Source: JAUIIK01 sp963745675 | GTDB lineage: Bacteria > Chloroflexota > Chloroflexia > Thermomicrobiales > CFX8 | Direction: 5' to 3' | DNA length: 64,000 nucleotides | NCBI GenBank assembly: GCA_963745675.1 | Contig: CAVUYM010000027.1 | Coordinates: 62,001-126,000 of the forward strand | Shown here: positions 46,969 through 56,656 of the stretch, piece by piece | Position numbering within the stretch: the first letter of the stretch is position 1 | Layout of the letters: the number at the start of each line of letters is the position of its first letter | Translations under genes and position numbers: made by a program | Notes under the pieces: generated by a model | Databases searched by the model: none | What the model saw: the letters and a program-made list of their open reading frames with translations, nothing else | What the model was told of the DNA's origin: nothing

Positions 46969-48945
46969 CTAGGACTGGCCGATGCGCCCTCCGTCATTAG
47001 CCCAAACCTGAATCACAGCGGGCCGTGCTATACCGGTGCCGTCGTGCGGCCAGGTGCTTACCGGCTCTTCGATCGTTCCGCCCTCGCCAGGATGCTGGAC
47101 CGAAACGACGAGGTTTCGGTTGTCGCGGGAGAACTCGAAGCTGGCGCATTCTGCTCCGGCGACGACGCTTAAGAAGCGCTGCATGTTTCCGCGCTGATCT
47201 CCCTCTGTTGGGACGACGTAAAGACCGTCCGCGAGATCGAGGGTTCCGGGCTGGCCGTCGGTCGAAATCCAGAGATTCCCGGCTGAATCGAAGTTAACGT
47301 TGTCGGGATTCGCGACGGGACTGACGTTGCCCTTCGGATATCCCGCAAAGTAAGTGCTTTCGTCTTCCGGATCGCCACAGAGGATGAAGATATCCCAGGT
47401 GAACGATTCCGATGCCGAGTCATCACCGTCCTCAGTGAATTCGATGATGTGCCCGTAGGCATTATCCGGGCGCGGATTGGCTGCATCGATTTCCTCGTCG
47501 GTGCGTCGCGTATTGTTTGTGAACGCGCCGTAGATCTTGTGGTTGACCGGATTTTGCTGGATGTCCTCAGGTCGGTCCATCTTCGTTGCGCCGAGCAGGT
47601 CGGCAGCGATGCGCGTCTGAATCAACACGTCGGCCTGTGACTCGAAGCCATTCTCCGATGTCAGTGGCCCTTCGCCATAACGAAGCGGCAGCCAGTCGCC
47701 CGATCCATCGTCGTTTAGCACCGCAACATACAGGGTTCCGTTGTCGAGTAAACCCTGGCCCATGCCTCGCTTGAGCGGATCGTAAGCATCGTCGGAGACG
47801 TATTTGTACACGTACTCGAAACGGGAGTCATCGCCGCTGTAGAAGGCAACTCGACCGCTTGGGGAGTATCCCCATGTGGCGCCCTCGTGGCGGAAACGAC
47901 CCAGTGCTGTTCGCTTGACAGGCGTCGAGTCGGGATCCATGGGGTCGATCTCTACGACCCAGCCGAAGCGAAAGGCTTCATTCGGCTCAACTCCAACATT
48001 GAATCGAGGATAGTAGCGTTCCCAGAGACGATCAGAATGACCACCAGGCATGCCGTAGCGTTCGTGAACCGCCTTGCGCGGGTCATCATCCGAAAGGCCA
48101 TCGGTATTCCCAAAGTACTGATGAAAATTCTCTTCGCATGTCAACACGGTTCCCCAGGGGGTGATGCCGCCGGCGCAGTTGTTGAGCATTCCCTGGACGG
48201 CGGAGCCATTGGGATCATCGCCCGTTACCATCCAGTCGTGACCGGCTGCTGGTCCAGAGATCATCATATGAGTGAAGGCGTGGATGCGCCGGTTGTAGTC
48301 TGAGCCAAGTTCAGCACGTAGTCGACCGTCGCCATCACGACGCATCTCGACGATCGAGCCACCGTGAGCTGACATCTCGATATCGACTTGATCTTTGGTC
48401 GGGTTCTCTGGATCGTACCCGGCAAACATGAGCTCTTCGTTGGTGTACTCGTGGTTTACCCACAGGAGCGCGTCGCCATTCGCGTTGATCTCATGCCAAC
48501 CAATGTAGTCGCAGTTGTAGCCGAAACGAAGTTTCTGCTGTTCAGCGGTGAGCGATGCGGGATCGAACGGGTCGAGGCCATCGTGGATCGGATCGCCCCA
48601 TGCGAGTAGCACGCCCTGTCCGTGACCATCAGCTACCTTGACCCATTGGTTAGATGCAGGCTCGATTCCAAGCGGCGTGAAGCGAATCCCCTGGCTTGGA
48701 CGAACTCCACGGGCCTTACCCACCGTCGATGCCGCTGCGGTAGCGACTCCCGGTGAAAGAACCATGGCCGCAGCTGCTGCGCTTGCTTTGAGCATCCCAC
48801 GCCGGCTTATGCGGCGGGCGAAGATATTGCTGAATGTGTCGCCTCGACCGGCACTCGAACGAACAACGTCGTCCTCTTGCAAGCGTTCGGCGGCCAGTTC
48901 CGCTCGACGCTGGGACGCTCCCCTGCGATGGTGATCGGATGTCAT
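46969..48945 (-). CDS. PhoX-family alkaline phosphatase-like protein, Tat-exported
   Basis: This 658-residue protein starts with a long basic stretch and then a twin-arginine motif (SRRGMLKASAAAAAM), which marks it for Tat export. The PhoX domain has GYNCDYIGWHEIN, ALLWVNHEYTNEELMF, WGTVLTCEENFHQYFG, RFGWVVEIDP, GRFRHEGATW and YKYVSDD, the calcium- and iron-binding landmarks of the family. PhoX releases phosphate from esters outside the cytoplasm. ATG 48945 has GGGGGAGG upstream. It is intact and reads away from the mutM gene, but no phosphate transporter or Pho regulon box is obvious nearby. Confidence 0.88.
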   Translation of the reverse strand: MTSDHHRRGASQRRAELAAERLQEDDVVRSSAGRGDTFSNIFARRISRRGMLKASAAAAAMVLSPGVATAAASTVGKARGVRPSQGIRFTPLGIEPASNQWVKVADGHGQGVLLAWGDPIHDGLDPFDPASLTAEQQKLRFGYNCDYIGWHEINANGDALLWVNHEYTNEELMFAGYDPENPTKDQVDIEMSAHGGSIVEMRRDGDGRLRAELGSDYNRRIHAFTHMMISGPAAGHDWMVTGDDPNGSAVQGMLNNCAGGITPWGTVLTCEENFHQYFGNTDGLSDDDPRKAVHERYGMPGGHSDRLWERYYPRFNVGVEPNEAFRFGWVVEIDPMDPDSTPVKRTALGRFRHEGATWGYSPSGRVAFYSGDDSRFEYVYKYVSDDAYDPLKRGMGQGLLDNGTLYVAVLNDDGSGDWLPLRYGEGPLTSENGFESQADVLIQTRIAADLLGATKMDRPEDIQQNPVNHKIYGAFTNNTRRTDEEIDAANPRPDNAYGHIIEFTEDGDDSASESFTWDIFILCGDPEDESTYFAGYPKGNVSPVANPDNVNFDSAGNLWISTDGQPGTLDLADGLYVVPTEGDQRGNMQRFLSVVAGAECASFEFSRDNRNLVVSVQHPGEGGTIEEPVSTWPHDGTGIARPAVIQVWANDGGRIGQS

Positions 48946-49090
48946 GTGAGTTTATCCTCCCCCACAGTCCTACAGAAACACGAAGAACCCGGGGGTAAGG
49001 TTAGAAAGCCAACATGATCCAACGATTGACATATGGCCAGTGGATGCTTATCAGCTTGTTAGAACCCGATGAGGTGCGACCCACGCATTG

Positions 49091-49960
49091 CTAAATAGCT
49101 TTGGGTGATGGCTGGCAATTGAGACATATATATGTGCCCCGGCCATTGACGCGTGTTTTGACTATCGTCGTGCCGCAGGTAAGGCAGGGCTGACCTTCGC
49201 GACCATGGATAAATGGAAAGGCGCCATGATCGGGGATCGCTTTGCCGTTGAGGATTTCAGCCCCGCCGATTGGAATAGCGATGTCGAGGATCTCAACGAT
49301 CGCAAAATACAGGGCTTCCGTCTCGTCCTCGGTCAGCGAAGCCGCTTTGCGTTCGGGATGGATGCCGGCGCGGTGCAGACTTTCGTCGACGTATATGTTC
49401 CCTAGCCCTGCTATGAAACTTTGATCCAATAGCAGAGGCTTTATCCGTGCCTGAATCCGGCTTGCCAAACGCTCTTTGAATCGCTCGACGGTAAACTCAG
49501 GAGATCTCGCGTCCGGTCCAAGTCGAACGCTCTCCCAGTAGTCCTGAAGCTCGTCACGTGGCATCAAACGCAAGCGGGTGAAATGCCGGATGTCCGTAAC
49601 GTACAGACGACTGCCGCCTTCGAAATCGATTGTCAGGTGAGTGGACTTGTGCGGCAACTCGGCGTCGAATGCGGGAACGGGATGGCCAGCGGAAAAACCT
49701 GCAACATCGCCATCGCGCAGCACTACCTGGCCGGCGAGTTTCAGATGTAGCACCCCAACGAGATCCGGAAATAGTAGCGCGAGATACTTTCCGCGTCGCT
49801 CAACCGATTCGATCGGCTGTCCGACGATATTATCTAGCGTTAGTCCCGGAGGCGCATCTATCAATTTCGGTAAGGTGAGGTTGTATCCAGTGACGCGCCT
49901 GCCAATGAGTTGCGTGTCTATTCCTGTGCGTATCGCTTCAACTTCGGGCAGTTCGGGCAT
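49091..49960 (-). CDS. mutM: Formamidopyrimidine-DNA glycosylase (MutM/Fpg)
   Basis: MutM excises 8-oxoguanine and other oxidised purines and nicks the strand. The 289-residue protein begins MPELPEVEAIRTG with the catalytic N-terminal proline and glutamate. It has the lysine in VERRGKYLALLFPD and the helix-two-turn-helix near FIAGLGNIYVDESLHRAGIHP. It ends with a zinc finger with CLTC and CLNC spaced 16 residues apart. Every catalytic feature is present. ATG 49960 is the unambiguous start, because the proline must follow the initiating methionine. Confidence 0.93.
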   Translation of the reverse strand: MPELPEVEAIRTGIDTQLIGRRVTGYNLTLPKLIDAPPGLTLDNIVGQPIESVERRGKYLALLFPDLVGVLHLKLAGQVVLRDGDVAGFSAGHPVPAFDAELPHKSTHLTIDFEGGSRLYVTDIRHFTRLRLMPRDELQDYWESVRLGPDARSPEFTVERFKERLASRIQARIKPLLLDQSFIAGLGNIYVDESLHRAGIHPERKAASLTEDETEALYFAIVEILDIAIPIGGAEILNGKAIPDHGAFPFIHGREGQPCLTCGTTIVKTRVNGRGTYICLNCQPSPKAI

Positions 49961-50070
49961 TGCGTCACCGTTTCAGACTCAGTTCGGTACACTCCGAATG
50001 ATTGTGACAGATTGGCAAGCGACGTGATCCCGGTCGAGACGATGCGTGACGGGGGTTCGGGGAGGGACAT

Positions 50071-51438
50071 ATGTCCAGATCAGGCCGAATTATCGTTCTC
50101 GGTCTCGTGCTTATGTTCGCCCCGGCGCTGTTACTTCCGATCTCAAGCGTCGAAGCCGGACTTCCGCCAGGTCCCGAGTTTGAACGGACCTGGGCACGCA
50201 CCGACCTACCGGTAGCGGAGGGAGTCGTTTCGCGCACCTGGTTCTGGGGACCTGAAGCCATCACCGGCGTTCTCGCCGAGCCAAACGTTCAGGGCCAGGG
50301 TGGAAAACAGTTCGTCCAGTACTATGACAAATCACGAATGGAGATTCCCGACACGAGCGCCGATCCGTCGTCTCCCTGGTACGTTCGCAACGGCCTTCTT
50401 GTCAACGAGATGATTTCAGGGAAGATCCAGTTGGGCGACGACCAGTTCCGAGAATTCCCGCCCTCTACCGCGCTGGTGGCTGGTGACCTAGATGTTCCGG
50501 ATGGACTTACCTACCAAACGGTCGGTGCTCTGACCAACTTGCCGCCATTCAATCAGGACGCTGTTCTGACGATGCGCTTGACCGCAGATGGGTCTCAGAG
50601 CGAAGCATCAGAGTTCGCGGAGGAGGGCGTTACCGCCGAATACTATGTTGCTGAAACTCAGCATCGTGTGGCATCGGTATTCTGGGATTTCCTGAATTCG
50701 TCGGGTGTTGTCTGGAATGGCGTAGAGTACGTGGAGGATGCGTTGTTCACCAACCCGTTCTTCGGCTCCGGATTTCCGATCACCGAGGCCTACTGGCTTA
50801 ATGTGCGGGTCGCTGGCGTACAGCAGGATGTGCTGTTCCAATGCTTCGAGCGTCGTTGCCTGACGTTCACCCCAAGCAACTCCGAAGGTTGGAAAGTGGA
50901 GTCGAACAACGTCGGGCTTCACTACTACAATTGGCGTTACCACGAGATTGATTTTGAAAATCCGGTCGTACCGCCCGATGGTGATCCAGATCTACCAACT
51001 GGGCAATATGTCACTACCGATGGGGCATCACAGACGATGTGGCTGGAGGTCGCGGCCAATGACGCAACTCGCGCCTGCGGGTTGATGCACCGCGACAATC
51101 TGGCGACTGACAACGGAATGCTCTTCGTCTGGAATCAGGATATTCAGGGGGCATTCTGGAACTGCAATACCTTCGTGCCGCTCACCCTTGCCTGGATTGA
51201 CAGAGACGGATACATCATTGGATTTTCCGATATGCAGGCGCAAGTCAGGGGTCAGAGTCAGGTAGTCACTAACTATCCGGCGCCAGGTCCGTTTCGGTAT
51301 GTCGTCGAAGCGAATCAGGGGTGGTTTGAAGCGCATGGCATCCAGGTCGGTGACCGTGCTCTTCTTGAAAATGCTATCGCGCATGGCGATACCAGTAGCG
51401 ATACACTCTGCCAACAACTCGGATTGAACTGCAATTAG
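50071..51438 (+). CDS. Secreted protein with Chloroflexi-type WFWGP module and DUF192 domain
   Basis: A signal peptide (about residues 1-29, ending VEA) precedes a module of about 260 residues. Its motifs are RTWFWGPEAITGVLAEP, QFVQYYDKSRMEIP and WYVRNGLLVNEMISG, and it ends with CFERRCLTFTPSN. I associate this module with secreted proteins of Chloroflexota. The last 130 residues form a DUF192 domain: MWLEVAANDATRACGLMHRD, DNGMLFVW and FVPLTLAWIDRDGYI. DUF192 proteins are small, often exported, and of unknown function. The ATG at 50071 follows GGGAGGGACAT. The fusion of the two domains is unusual. Confidence 0.8.
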   Translation: MSRSGRIIVLGLVLMFAPALLLPISSVEAGLPPGPEFERTWARTDLPVAEGVVSRTWFWGPEAITGVLAEPNVQGQGGKQFVQYYDKSRMEIPDTSADPSSPWYVRNGLLVNEMISGKIQLGDDQFREFPPSTALVAGDLDVPDGLTYQTVGALTNLPPFNQDAVLTMRLTADGSQSEASEFAEEGVTAEYYVAETQHRVASVFWDFLNSSGVVWNGVEYVEDALFTNPFFGSGFPITEAYWLNVRVAGVQQDVLFQCFERRCLTFTPSNSEGWKVESNNVGLHYYNWRYHEIDFENPVVPPDGDPDLPTGQYVTTDGASQTMWLEVAANDATRACGLMHRDNLATDNGMLFVWNQDIQGAFWNCNTFVPLTLAWIDRDGYIIGFSDMQAQVRGQSQVVTNYPAPGPFRYVVEANQGWFEAHGIQVGDRALLENAIAHGDTSSDTLCQQLGLNCN

Positions 51439-51494
51439 TTACGAATTTGGTAAAGGCGATTCTCGTGGAAAGTGGGGAGATCGCACATTAGATA

Positions 51495-51520
51495 CCCTCG
51501 CGGTTCGATAACCGCGAGGG
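51495..51520. terminator. Bidirectional hairpin terminator
   Basis: CCCTCGCGGTT and its exact complement form an 11-bp stem with a CGAT loop between two convergent genes. The flanks have short T/A runs only. Confidence 0.7.
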
Positions 51521-51552
51521 CAGATTGCACAATCAGAAATCGTCTCGCGCGT

Positions 51553-52791
51553 TTACGCCGCTTGCTGCGCAGCGATCACGTTGGCAAGAATTTCAACACC
51601 CTTCTTGATCTCGTCATCATCGTTGAACGAGTAGGCGAGTCGCACGTTGCGCGTTCCTCCGCCGGTCGTGAAGAAATTCGTTCCGAGTCCGACCTGTAGA
51701 CCTTGTTGCATACAGGCGGCAGCGACGTCAGCGCAGTCTATTCCTTCGGGGAGTGTGAGCCAGATGAAGAACCCGCCAGTTGGCCGCGTCCAGGAGCAAC
51801 CATCCGGCAGCGCTCGTTCCAGTTCCGAGAGCATCACATCGCGTCGATGACGGTAGACATCTTTCAACGTGCCTATGTGTTCGGCGAGTGTCCCGGAACC
51901 GGTGAATTCTGCTACGACATGGCTGGCAAACGCCGGAGTTCCGGCATCAGTCTTCAGTCCCGACAGATGCGCGATGATTGTCGGATGAGCGACGACCCAG
52001 CCGAGGCGCATACCCGCACCAATAATCTTTGAGAAGGTTCCGCAGTACATGACCTGCCCCTCTTCTGTGGCAAGCCCATAGAAGGTGGGCACGGCTTCGC
52101 CTTCGAAGCGCAGGTCGTAGTAGGCATCATCTTCGAGGATAGGCACGCCATGCTGTTGACATAACTCGAGGATTGCCTTCCGGCGCTCCTCCGAATAGGT
52201 GATGCCGGTTGGGTTCTGGAAGTTTGGAACCAGATAGAGGAACTTGGCCTGCTTGCCCTGAGCTTTGAGTTCGTTGAGCACTTCCTCCAGTTTGGCAACG
52301 TCGATCCCCTGATCGTCGAGCGGGATCTCACGAACAACTGCGCCTGAAGCCCGGCAGCGGTGGACGGTGCCGAGGAAGAATGGCGCTTCGCTGATGATGA
52401 CGTCACCAGGATCGACAAAAGCTTCGAAGATCAAGCCCAGAGCCTGCGACGCTCCATTGGTAATCAGGACATTCTCACGCCCTGCTGTGATGCCCTGATC
52501 ATGACGCAACTTGTCGAGCAGCACATCGACCAATTCTGGCACGCCAGTGCCGAAGGCGTACTGGAGTGCCCACTCACCGTCGCGTTCCAATGCAATGCGG
52601 GTTGACTCCATAATATCCTGAATAGGAAGGCTCGATGCATCCGGGTAGCCGCCGCCGAAGGCAATGACCTTCAGGCTGTCTTTAGGATCGATGCCGACCA
52701 TCCCCGGTCCTGTGCGGATTGCCCTTTCCGAAAACAGATCTCGAATCCACTGGTCTGTCGTTGTCGTTGCCACTGTGTACTCCTTCATCAC
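51553..52791 (-). CDS. PLP aminotransferase (aminoadipate/MocR-related class I), tandem copy 1
   Basis: This 412-residue fold-type I aminotransferase has the layout of 2-aminoadipate or branched-chain aminotransferases (LysN type). GGYPDASSLP is near the N-terminus and ITNGASQALGLIFEAFVDPGD binds cofactor. LVPNFQNPTGIT and LEDDAYYDLRF carry the asparagine and aspartate, and GTFSKIIGAGMRLGWVV has the PLP lysine. The substrate is not fixed by sequence. Two paralogues lie immediately upstream on the same strand, spaced 6 and 66 bases apart, making an operon of three. Confidence 0.85.
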   Translation of the reverse strand: MMKEYTVATTTTDQWIRDLFSERAIRTGPGMVGIDPKDSLKVIAFGGGYPDASSLPIQDIMESTRIALERDGEWALQYAFGTGVPELVDVLLDKLRHDQGITAGRENVLITNGASQALGLIFEAFVDPGDVIISEAPFFLGTVHRCRASGAVVREIPLDDQGIDVAKLEEVLNELKAQGKQAKFLYLVPNFQNPTGITYSEERRKAILELCQQHGVPILEDDAYYDLRFEGEAVPTFYGLATEEGQVMYCGTFSKIIGAGMRLGWVVAHPTIIAHLSGLKTDAGTPAFASHVVAEFTGSGTLAEHIGTLKDVYRHRRDVMLSELERALPDGCSWTRPTGGFFIWLTLPEGIDCADVAAACMQQGLQVGLGTNFFTTGGGTRNVRLAYSFNDDDEIKKGVEILANVIAAQQAA

Positions 52792-52797
52792 TCGAAA

Positions 52798-54016
52798 CTA
52801 TGCGCCGATTCGCGCTGCTATCTCATTCGCGAGCATCTCGATGCCCGTTTCGATTTCATCGTCGGTAGGGTACGAGTAAGAAAGACGAAACTCGTGATGC
52901 CCTCGGTCGCTGGGATAAAAGCCTGGCCCGGCACTGATGTGCACGCCTTGAGATGCCAGGTGAGACGCTAACTCGGTTGAATCAACGGAATCGGGCATCG
53001 TCACCCAGATGAAGAATCCTCCCTGAGGACGGGTCCATCTGCACGCCTTCCGGCATATGCCGATCGAGAGCATCAAGCATCACATCTCGCTTGCGATGAT
53101 AATGTGTCCGCAATGACGCCACATGGGATTGCAGTGTTCCGTTGCGGGTCCATTCGGCGGCCACTTGACTGGCGAATGGACTGGTTCCACCCTCAAGTTT
53201 AAGTGCCGTCATCCGGGCGATAGTATCGGGGTCGGCAACGGCCCAACCCAGGCGAATACCGGCTGCCATGTTTTTCGAGAATGTGCCCATATAGATGACC
53301 GAGTCGCCCCCAGCCAGCGTGTACAGCGTCGGTGCCTGCTCGCCGTCGTAGCGCAGATCGAAATAGGCGTCGTCCTCGATTATCGGGACTTCGTACTGAC
53401 GGGCCAGTTCGACGATCTTTTCGCGGCGCGATCCGATCGTCGTCACGCCCATCGGGTTCTGAAAGTTCGGCAGGATGTAGAGAAGAGACGCCTGCTTTCC
53501 GGCTTTCGCAAGATTAGCCAGAACCGCCTCGAGCTGATCTACATCGGTTCCGTCGTCATCCACGCCGACTTCGTGGACTTCTGCCCCATGAACCGCGAAG
53601 CGGCGCACTGCACCTGTCCAGGTTGGCGCCTCGGTAATGACGATATCCCCTGGATCGACTAGCATCCGTACAGCAAGCTCGACAGCCTGGGAAGCTCCTG
53701 CGGTGATCAGTAGATTCTCTGGTTCAGCCTCGATGCCTTGATCTCGCTTGAGCTTCTCGATCAACGCAGCGATCAGGTTCGGGTCGCCGGTGGATGGGCC
53801 GTACTGCAGTGCCCATTCGCCTTCCAGCCCCAGCGCCGTCGTTGTCGCTTCGATGACAGTGTCTCGCGGTAATTCACGCGGGTCTGGAAGGCCACCTGAC
53901 AGATAGGCGACGGTGTCGGCGATAGCACGTCGCGAAGGTCGGGCCATCGAAGTGCCTGAGCGCTTTGAGTAGTCAGTCGTCAGTTCGCTTAGCCAGTTAG
54001 TTGTGTCTGTCGACAT
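52798..54016 (-). pseudogene. PLP aminotransferase, tandem copy 2, one frameshift
   Basis: This is a paralogue of the neighbours with LSGGLPDPRELP, ITAGASQAVELAVRMLVDPGD, LPNFQNPMGVTT, IEDDAYFDLRY and the lysine segment GTFSKNMAAGIRLGWAV. Near 53035 the frame changes. One extra A in GTGCAGATGGACC separates PEGVQ from WTRPQGGFFIWVTMPD. The C-terminal domain then ends in the usual FRLSYSYPTDDEIE. The start is ATG 54016, after AAAAGGAGAG. With one base removed the protein has about 405 residues, as in the intact neighbours. Confidence 0.84.
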
Positions 54017-54082
54017 TTTCGTCTCTCCTTTTACTAGTCATTTGAATCGCTCGAAGCACCCTCGGAATCGCACCGCGTCGCA

Positions 54083-55300
54083 CTAGCCGCTTGTAGTTTC
54101 GGCGTCAAGAAGCAGTTTTCGCGCCTCGTCGGCGAGAATGGCGATGCCCTCTGCGATTTGAGTTTCATTCGCGAACGAATAGGAGAGGCGCATCTCGTTC
54201 GTCCCACGCCCGTCAAAATAGAATATCGGTCCTGGGCTGATCTCGACGCCACGTTCGCGACATGCTGGTACGAGATTGTCCATTTCTACGCCGTCGGGAA
54301 AGCGAACCCAGATGAAGAAGCCACCATCGGGCTTCGTCCAGTTCGTCCCTTCTGGCATCTCCCGTTCAAGCGCGGCGAGCATTGCGTCCCGGCGCTGATG
54401 GTAGAGGCCTCTCAGTTCCTGAACGTGTTCGATAAGCGTTCCGGAAGCGGCAAATTCGGTCGCAACGAAACTGCCGAATGTGCTGGTTCCACCATCCGCT
54501 TTGAGCGCAATCAACCGGCCGATCACGTCTTCATGAGCGACAAGCCAGCCGAGCCGCATCCCGGCGGCCATGATCTTTGAGAATGTCCCCATGTACATGA
54601 CCCGGCCAGATTGGTCGAGTGAATAAAGCGATGGCAATGACTCGCCGCTATAGCGCAGATCGAAGTAGGCATCGTCTTCGACGATCGGCACATCATATTC
54701 GTCGGCAATAGCAAGCAACTCGTGGCGGCGTTCAAGCGTCATCGTGACGCCCATGGGATTCTGGAAATTCGGGATAATGTAAAGCAGTTTGGCGCGTTTA
54801 CCGTCCTGTCGCAACGATTCAAGCACTGATCGCAGCTCGTCGGTACGAGTGCCTTCGTCATCGACACCCACCTCCCGAACGTCTGCACCTGCCTGCTTGA
54901 AATTGACGACGGCGCCCATCCAGGTAGGCGCTTCGCTGATGATCACGTCGCCTGGCTCGACGAGCATGTCAACAATAAGCGCAAGTGCCTGGGAAGCTCC
55001 ATTGGAAACCAGTACGTTTTCCGGCCTGGCGATGATTTTCTGGTCTCGCGCCAGCTTCCTGAGTAGCTCTTCGATGAGGCGCTCGTCACCGGCTGAGGCT
55101 CCGTACTGAAGCGCCCATTCGCCTTCGGATTCGATTGCAACACGCGTTGAATCGATGATATCGGCGACGGGTAGCGATCCGGGGTCCGGGAATCCAGCAT
55201 AGAAGGAGATCATTTCGGCGGATTTGCGTGGGTTTCCCATACTCGCCTTGCCGGCACGTTGAGCAAGTTCGGATAATCGGGTTTCGTTACGAAGCGACAC
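54083..55300 (-). CDS. PLP aminotransferase, tandem copy 3
   Basis: This intact 405-residue paralogue has AGFPDPGSLPVADII, VSNGASQALALIVDMLVEPGD, IPNFQNPMGVTMT, VEDDAYFDLRYSGE and the PLP lysine in GTFSKIMAAGMRLGWLV. FWIRF-type C-terminal motifs (GGFFIWVRFPD, MRLSYSFANE) follow. It is the first gene of the operon, starting at GTG 55300 after GGGGGAC. Three copies with different pocket residues suggest different substrates, for example amino acids from peptide breakdown, but this cannot be decided here. Confidence 0.85.
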   Translation of the reverse strand: MSLRNETRLSELAQRAGKASMGNPRKSAEMISFYAGFPDPGSLPVADIIDSTRVAIESEGEWALQYGASAGDERLIEELLRKLARDQKIIARPENVLVSNGASQALALIVDMLVEPGDVIISEAPTWMGAVVNFKQAGADVREVGVDDEGTRTDELRSVLESLRQDGKRAKLLYIIPNFQNPMGVTMTLERRHELLAIADEYDVPIVEDDAYFDLRYSGESLPSLYSLDQSGRVMYMGTFSKIMAAGMRLGWLVAHEDVIGRLIALKADGGTSTFGSFVATEFAASGTLIEHVQELRGLYHQRRDAMLAALEREMPEGTNWTKPDGGFFIWVRFPDGVEMDNLVPACRERGVEISPGPIFYFDGRGTNEMRLSYSFANETQIAEGIAILADEARKLLLDAETTSG

Positions 55301-55420
55301 CTGTCCCCCTTATTGTCGTCCGATGCCCACCGTGTTTGTTGTGGGGCGGACGTCTGGCTAAGATTCACCGGCGCATCATAGAGCAGGTGCAGCCCGAAGT
55401 GCGAGGGGAGCTCAGAGGGT

Positions 55421-56614
55421 TTGAAGGTTCTTGGATGTATTCTCGGGGTGCTGGCGCTCGTTACCATCGTTGGCGGTGTGCTCGCGCTGGCGACTGGCTT
55501 CCCTTCCAGCAATGATTCCCAATCGCCGACGATGGCTGCCGATTCCAGCGCGTCGACCTTAACACCTGTGAACGACCCTCGCGCGACGACAGAGGAAGTC
55601 TCAGGCGGAACTCCTGGGAACGCCACGAGCACTGCTGGTACGGCCTCGGTGGTAAGCCAGGGACCTACTGCAACACCATTCATCAGCCGGGTTGATGTAG
55701 GTCAACCAGCGCTTGAGTTGGCTACCTTCCCGCTTGCTTCGGTCGAAGCGACATACACTGAGTCACACCAATTCGGCCGTGTAACGGTGCGATTCAGACC
55801 GGGCGCTTATTCCGCCGAATATGCCGCCGAGATCGCAAGCCAGACGGATGCAGCAATTGCCGAAGCGAACGCCAAGTTGCAGCAACAGTGGACCGGCGAT
55901 CTGACGGTCTTTCTGGCCGATCAGCTCTTTGCGGAAGACTGTCTCGGCTGTCAGGGATTCACCGAATCGGATTTCCGGTGGATCTTCATGCTCGATGACG
56001 GTAGTGTCGTTCCCGAGGAATTCCATGCTTTGCTCGTCCACGAATGCACGCATCTGATTGCCGGAAACACAATTCATCTGCCGTTCGAGACCTTCTACGT
56101 CGAAGGGCTTGCTACCTGGGTCATGACAGATGACCTGATGAAGAATGGCTATCTTTCGCCGCTTCAATCGACGGCCTGGGTGTACGAGGCTGGGGCGTTG
56201 CCGAGCTTACAGGAGATCATGAACGACGACTTCGCGGGACGAATGCGAAAACGCGTCTACTATGATGCGGCTGCATCGTTCGCCTTTTTCATCATCGATA
56301 CCTACGGCTGGGACGCATACGTGTCACTTTACCGCCAGAACTCGCTTGAAGTTGTTCTGGGCAAGTCGATTGCAGAGGTAGAGGTAGAGTGGCACGGATA
56401 CCTGGAGCCTTACGTCGGTCAGACTGTCAACGGGGTTGGTGCCGTCGAGTGGTGGGATGCGGCATCGCAAGTTATCGACGCGTTCGGTAGGTTTTATGAA
56501 GATCCCAGCTTATATTCCGCAGACCAGTACGAGTCGTTAACGCTCTCCCGACTGGCCCTGAACCGTGCTGATCCCGGTAACGCGCTGGCATTTCTCGCAC
56601 AGAGTGGCATTTGA
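55421..56614 (+). CDS. Membrane-anchored HExxH metallopeptidase (peptidase MA-like)
   Basis: A signal or anchor helix (about residues 3-25) and a Ser/Thr-rich linker precede a gluzincin-type catalytic domain. Its zinc motif is LLVHECTHLIAGN (about residues 206-218) and the likely third ligand is the glutamate in FYVEGLATWVM. CLGC may form a disulphide or bind a metal. The protein would act outside the membrane on proteins or peptides. The TTG at 55421 is used after GAGGGGAG. It is divergent from the aminotransferase operon, with about 120 bases between the starts. Confidence 0.78.
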   Translation: MKVLGCILGVLALVTIVGGVLALATGFPSSNDSQSPTMAADSSASTLTPVNDPRATTEEVSGGTPGNATSTAGTASVVSQGPTATPFISRVDVGQPALELATFPLASVEATYTESHQFGRVTVRFRPGAYSAEYAAEIASQTDAAIAEANAKLQQQWTGDLTVFLADQLFAEDCLGCQGFTESDFRWIFMLDDGSVVPEEFHALLVHECTHLIAGNTIHLPFETFYVEGLATWVMTDDLMKNGYLSPLQSTAWVYEAGALPSLQEIMNDDFAGRMRKRVYYDAAASFAFFIIDTYGWDAYVSLYRQNSLEVVLGKSIAEVEVEWHGYLEPYVGQTVNGVGAVEWWDAASQVIDAFGRFYEDPSLYSADQYESLTLSRLALNRADPGNALAFLAQSGI

Positions 56615-56656
56615 TGCGCCTCGATTGAGGTTTCGGCGTACAGAAAGGCTCCAGGT

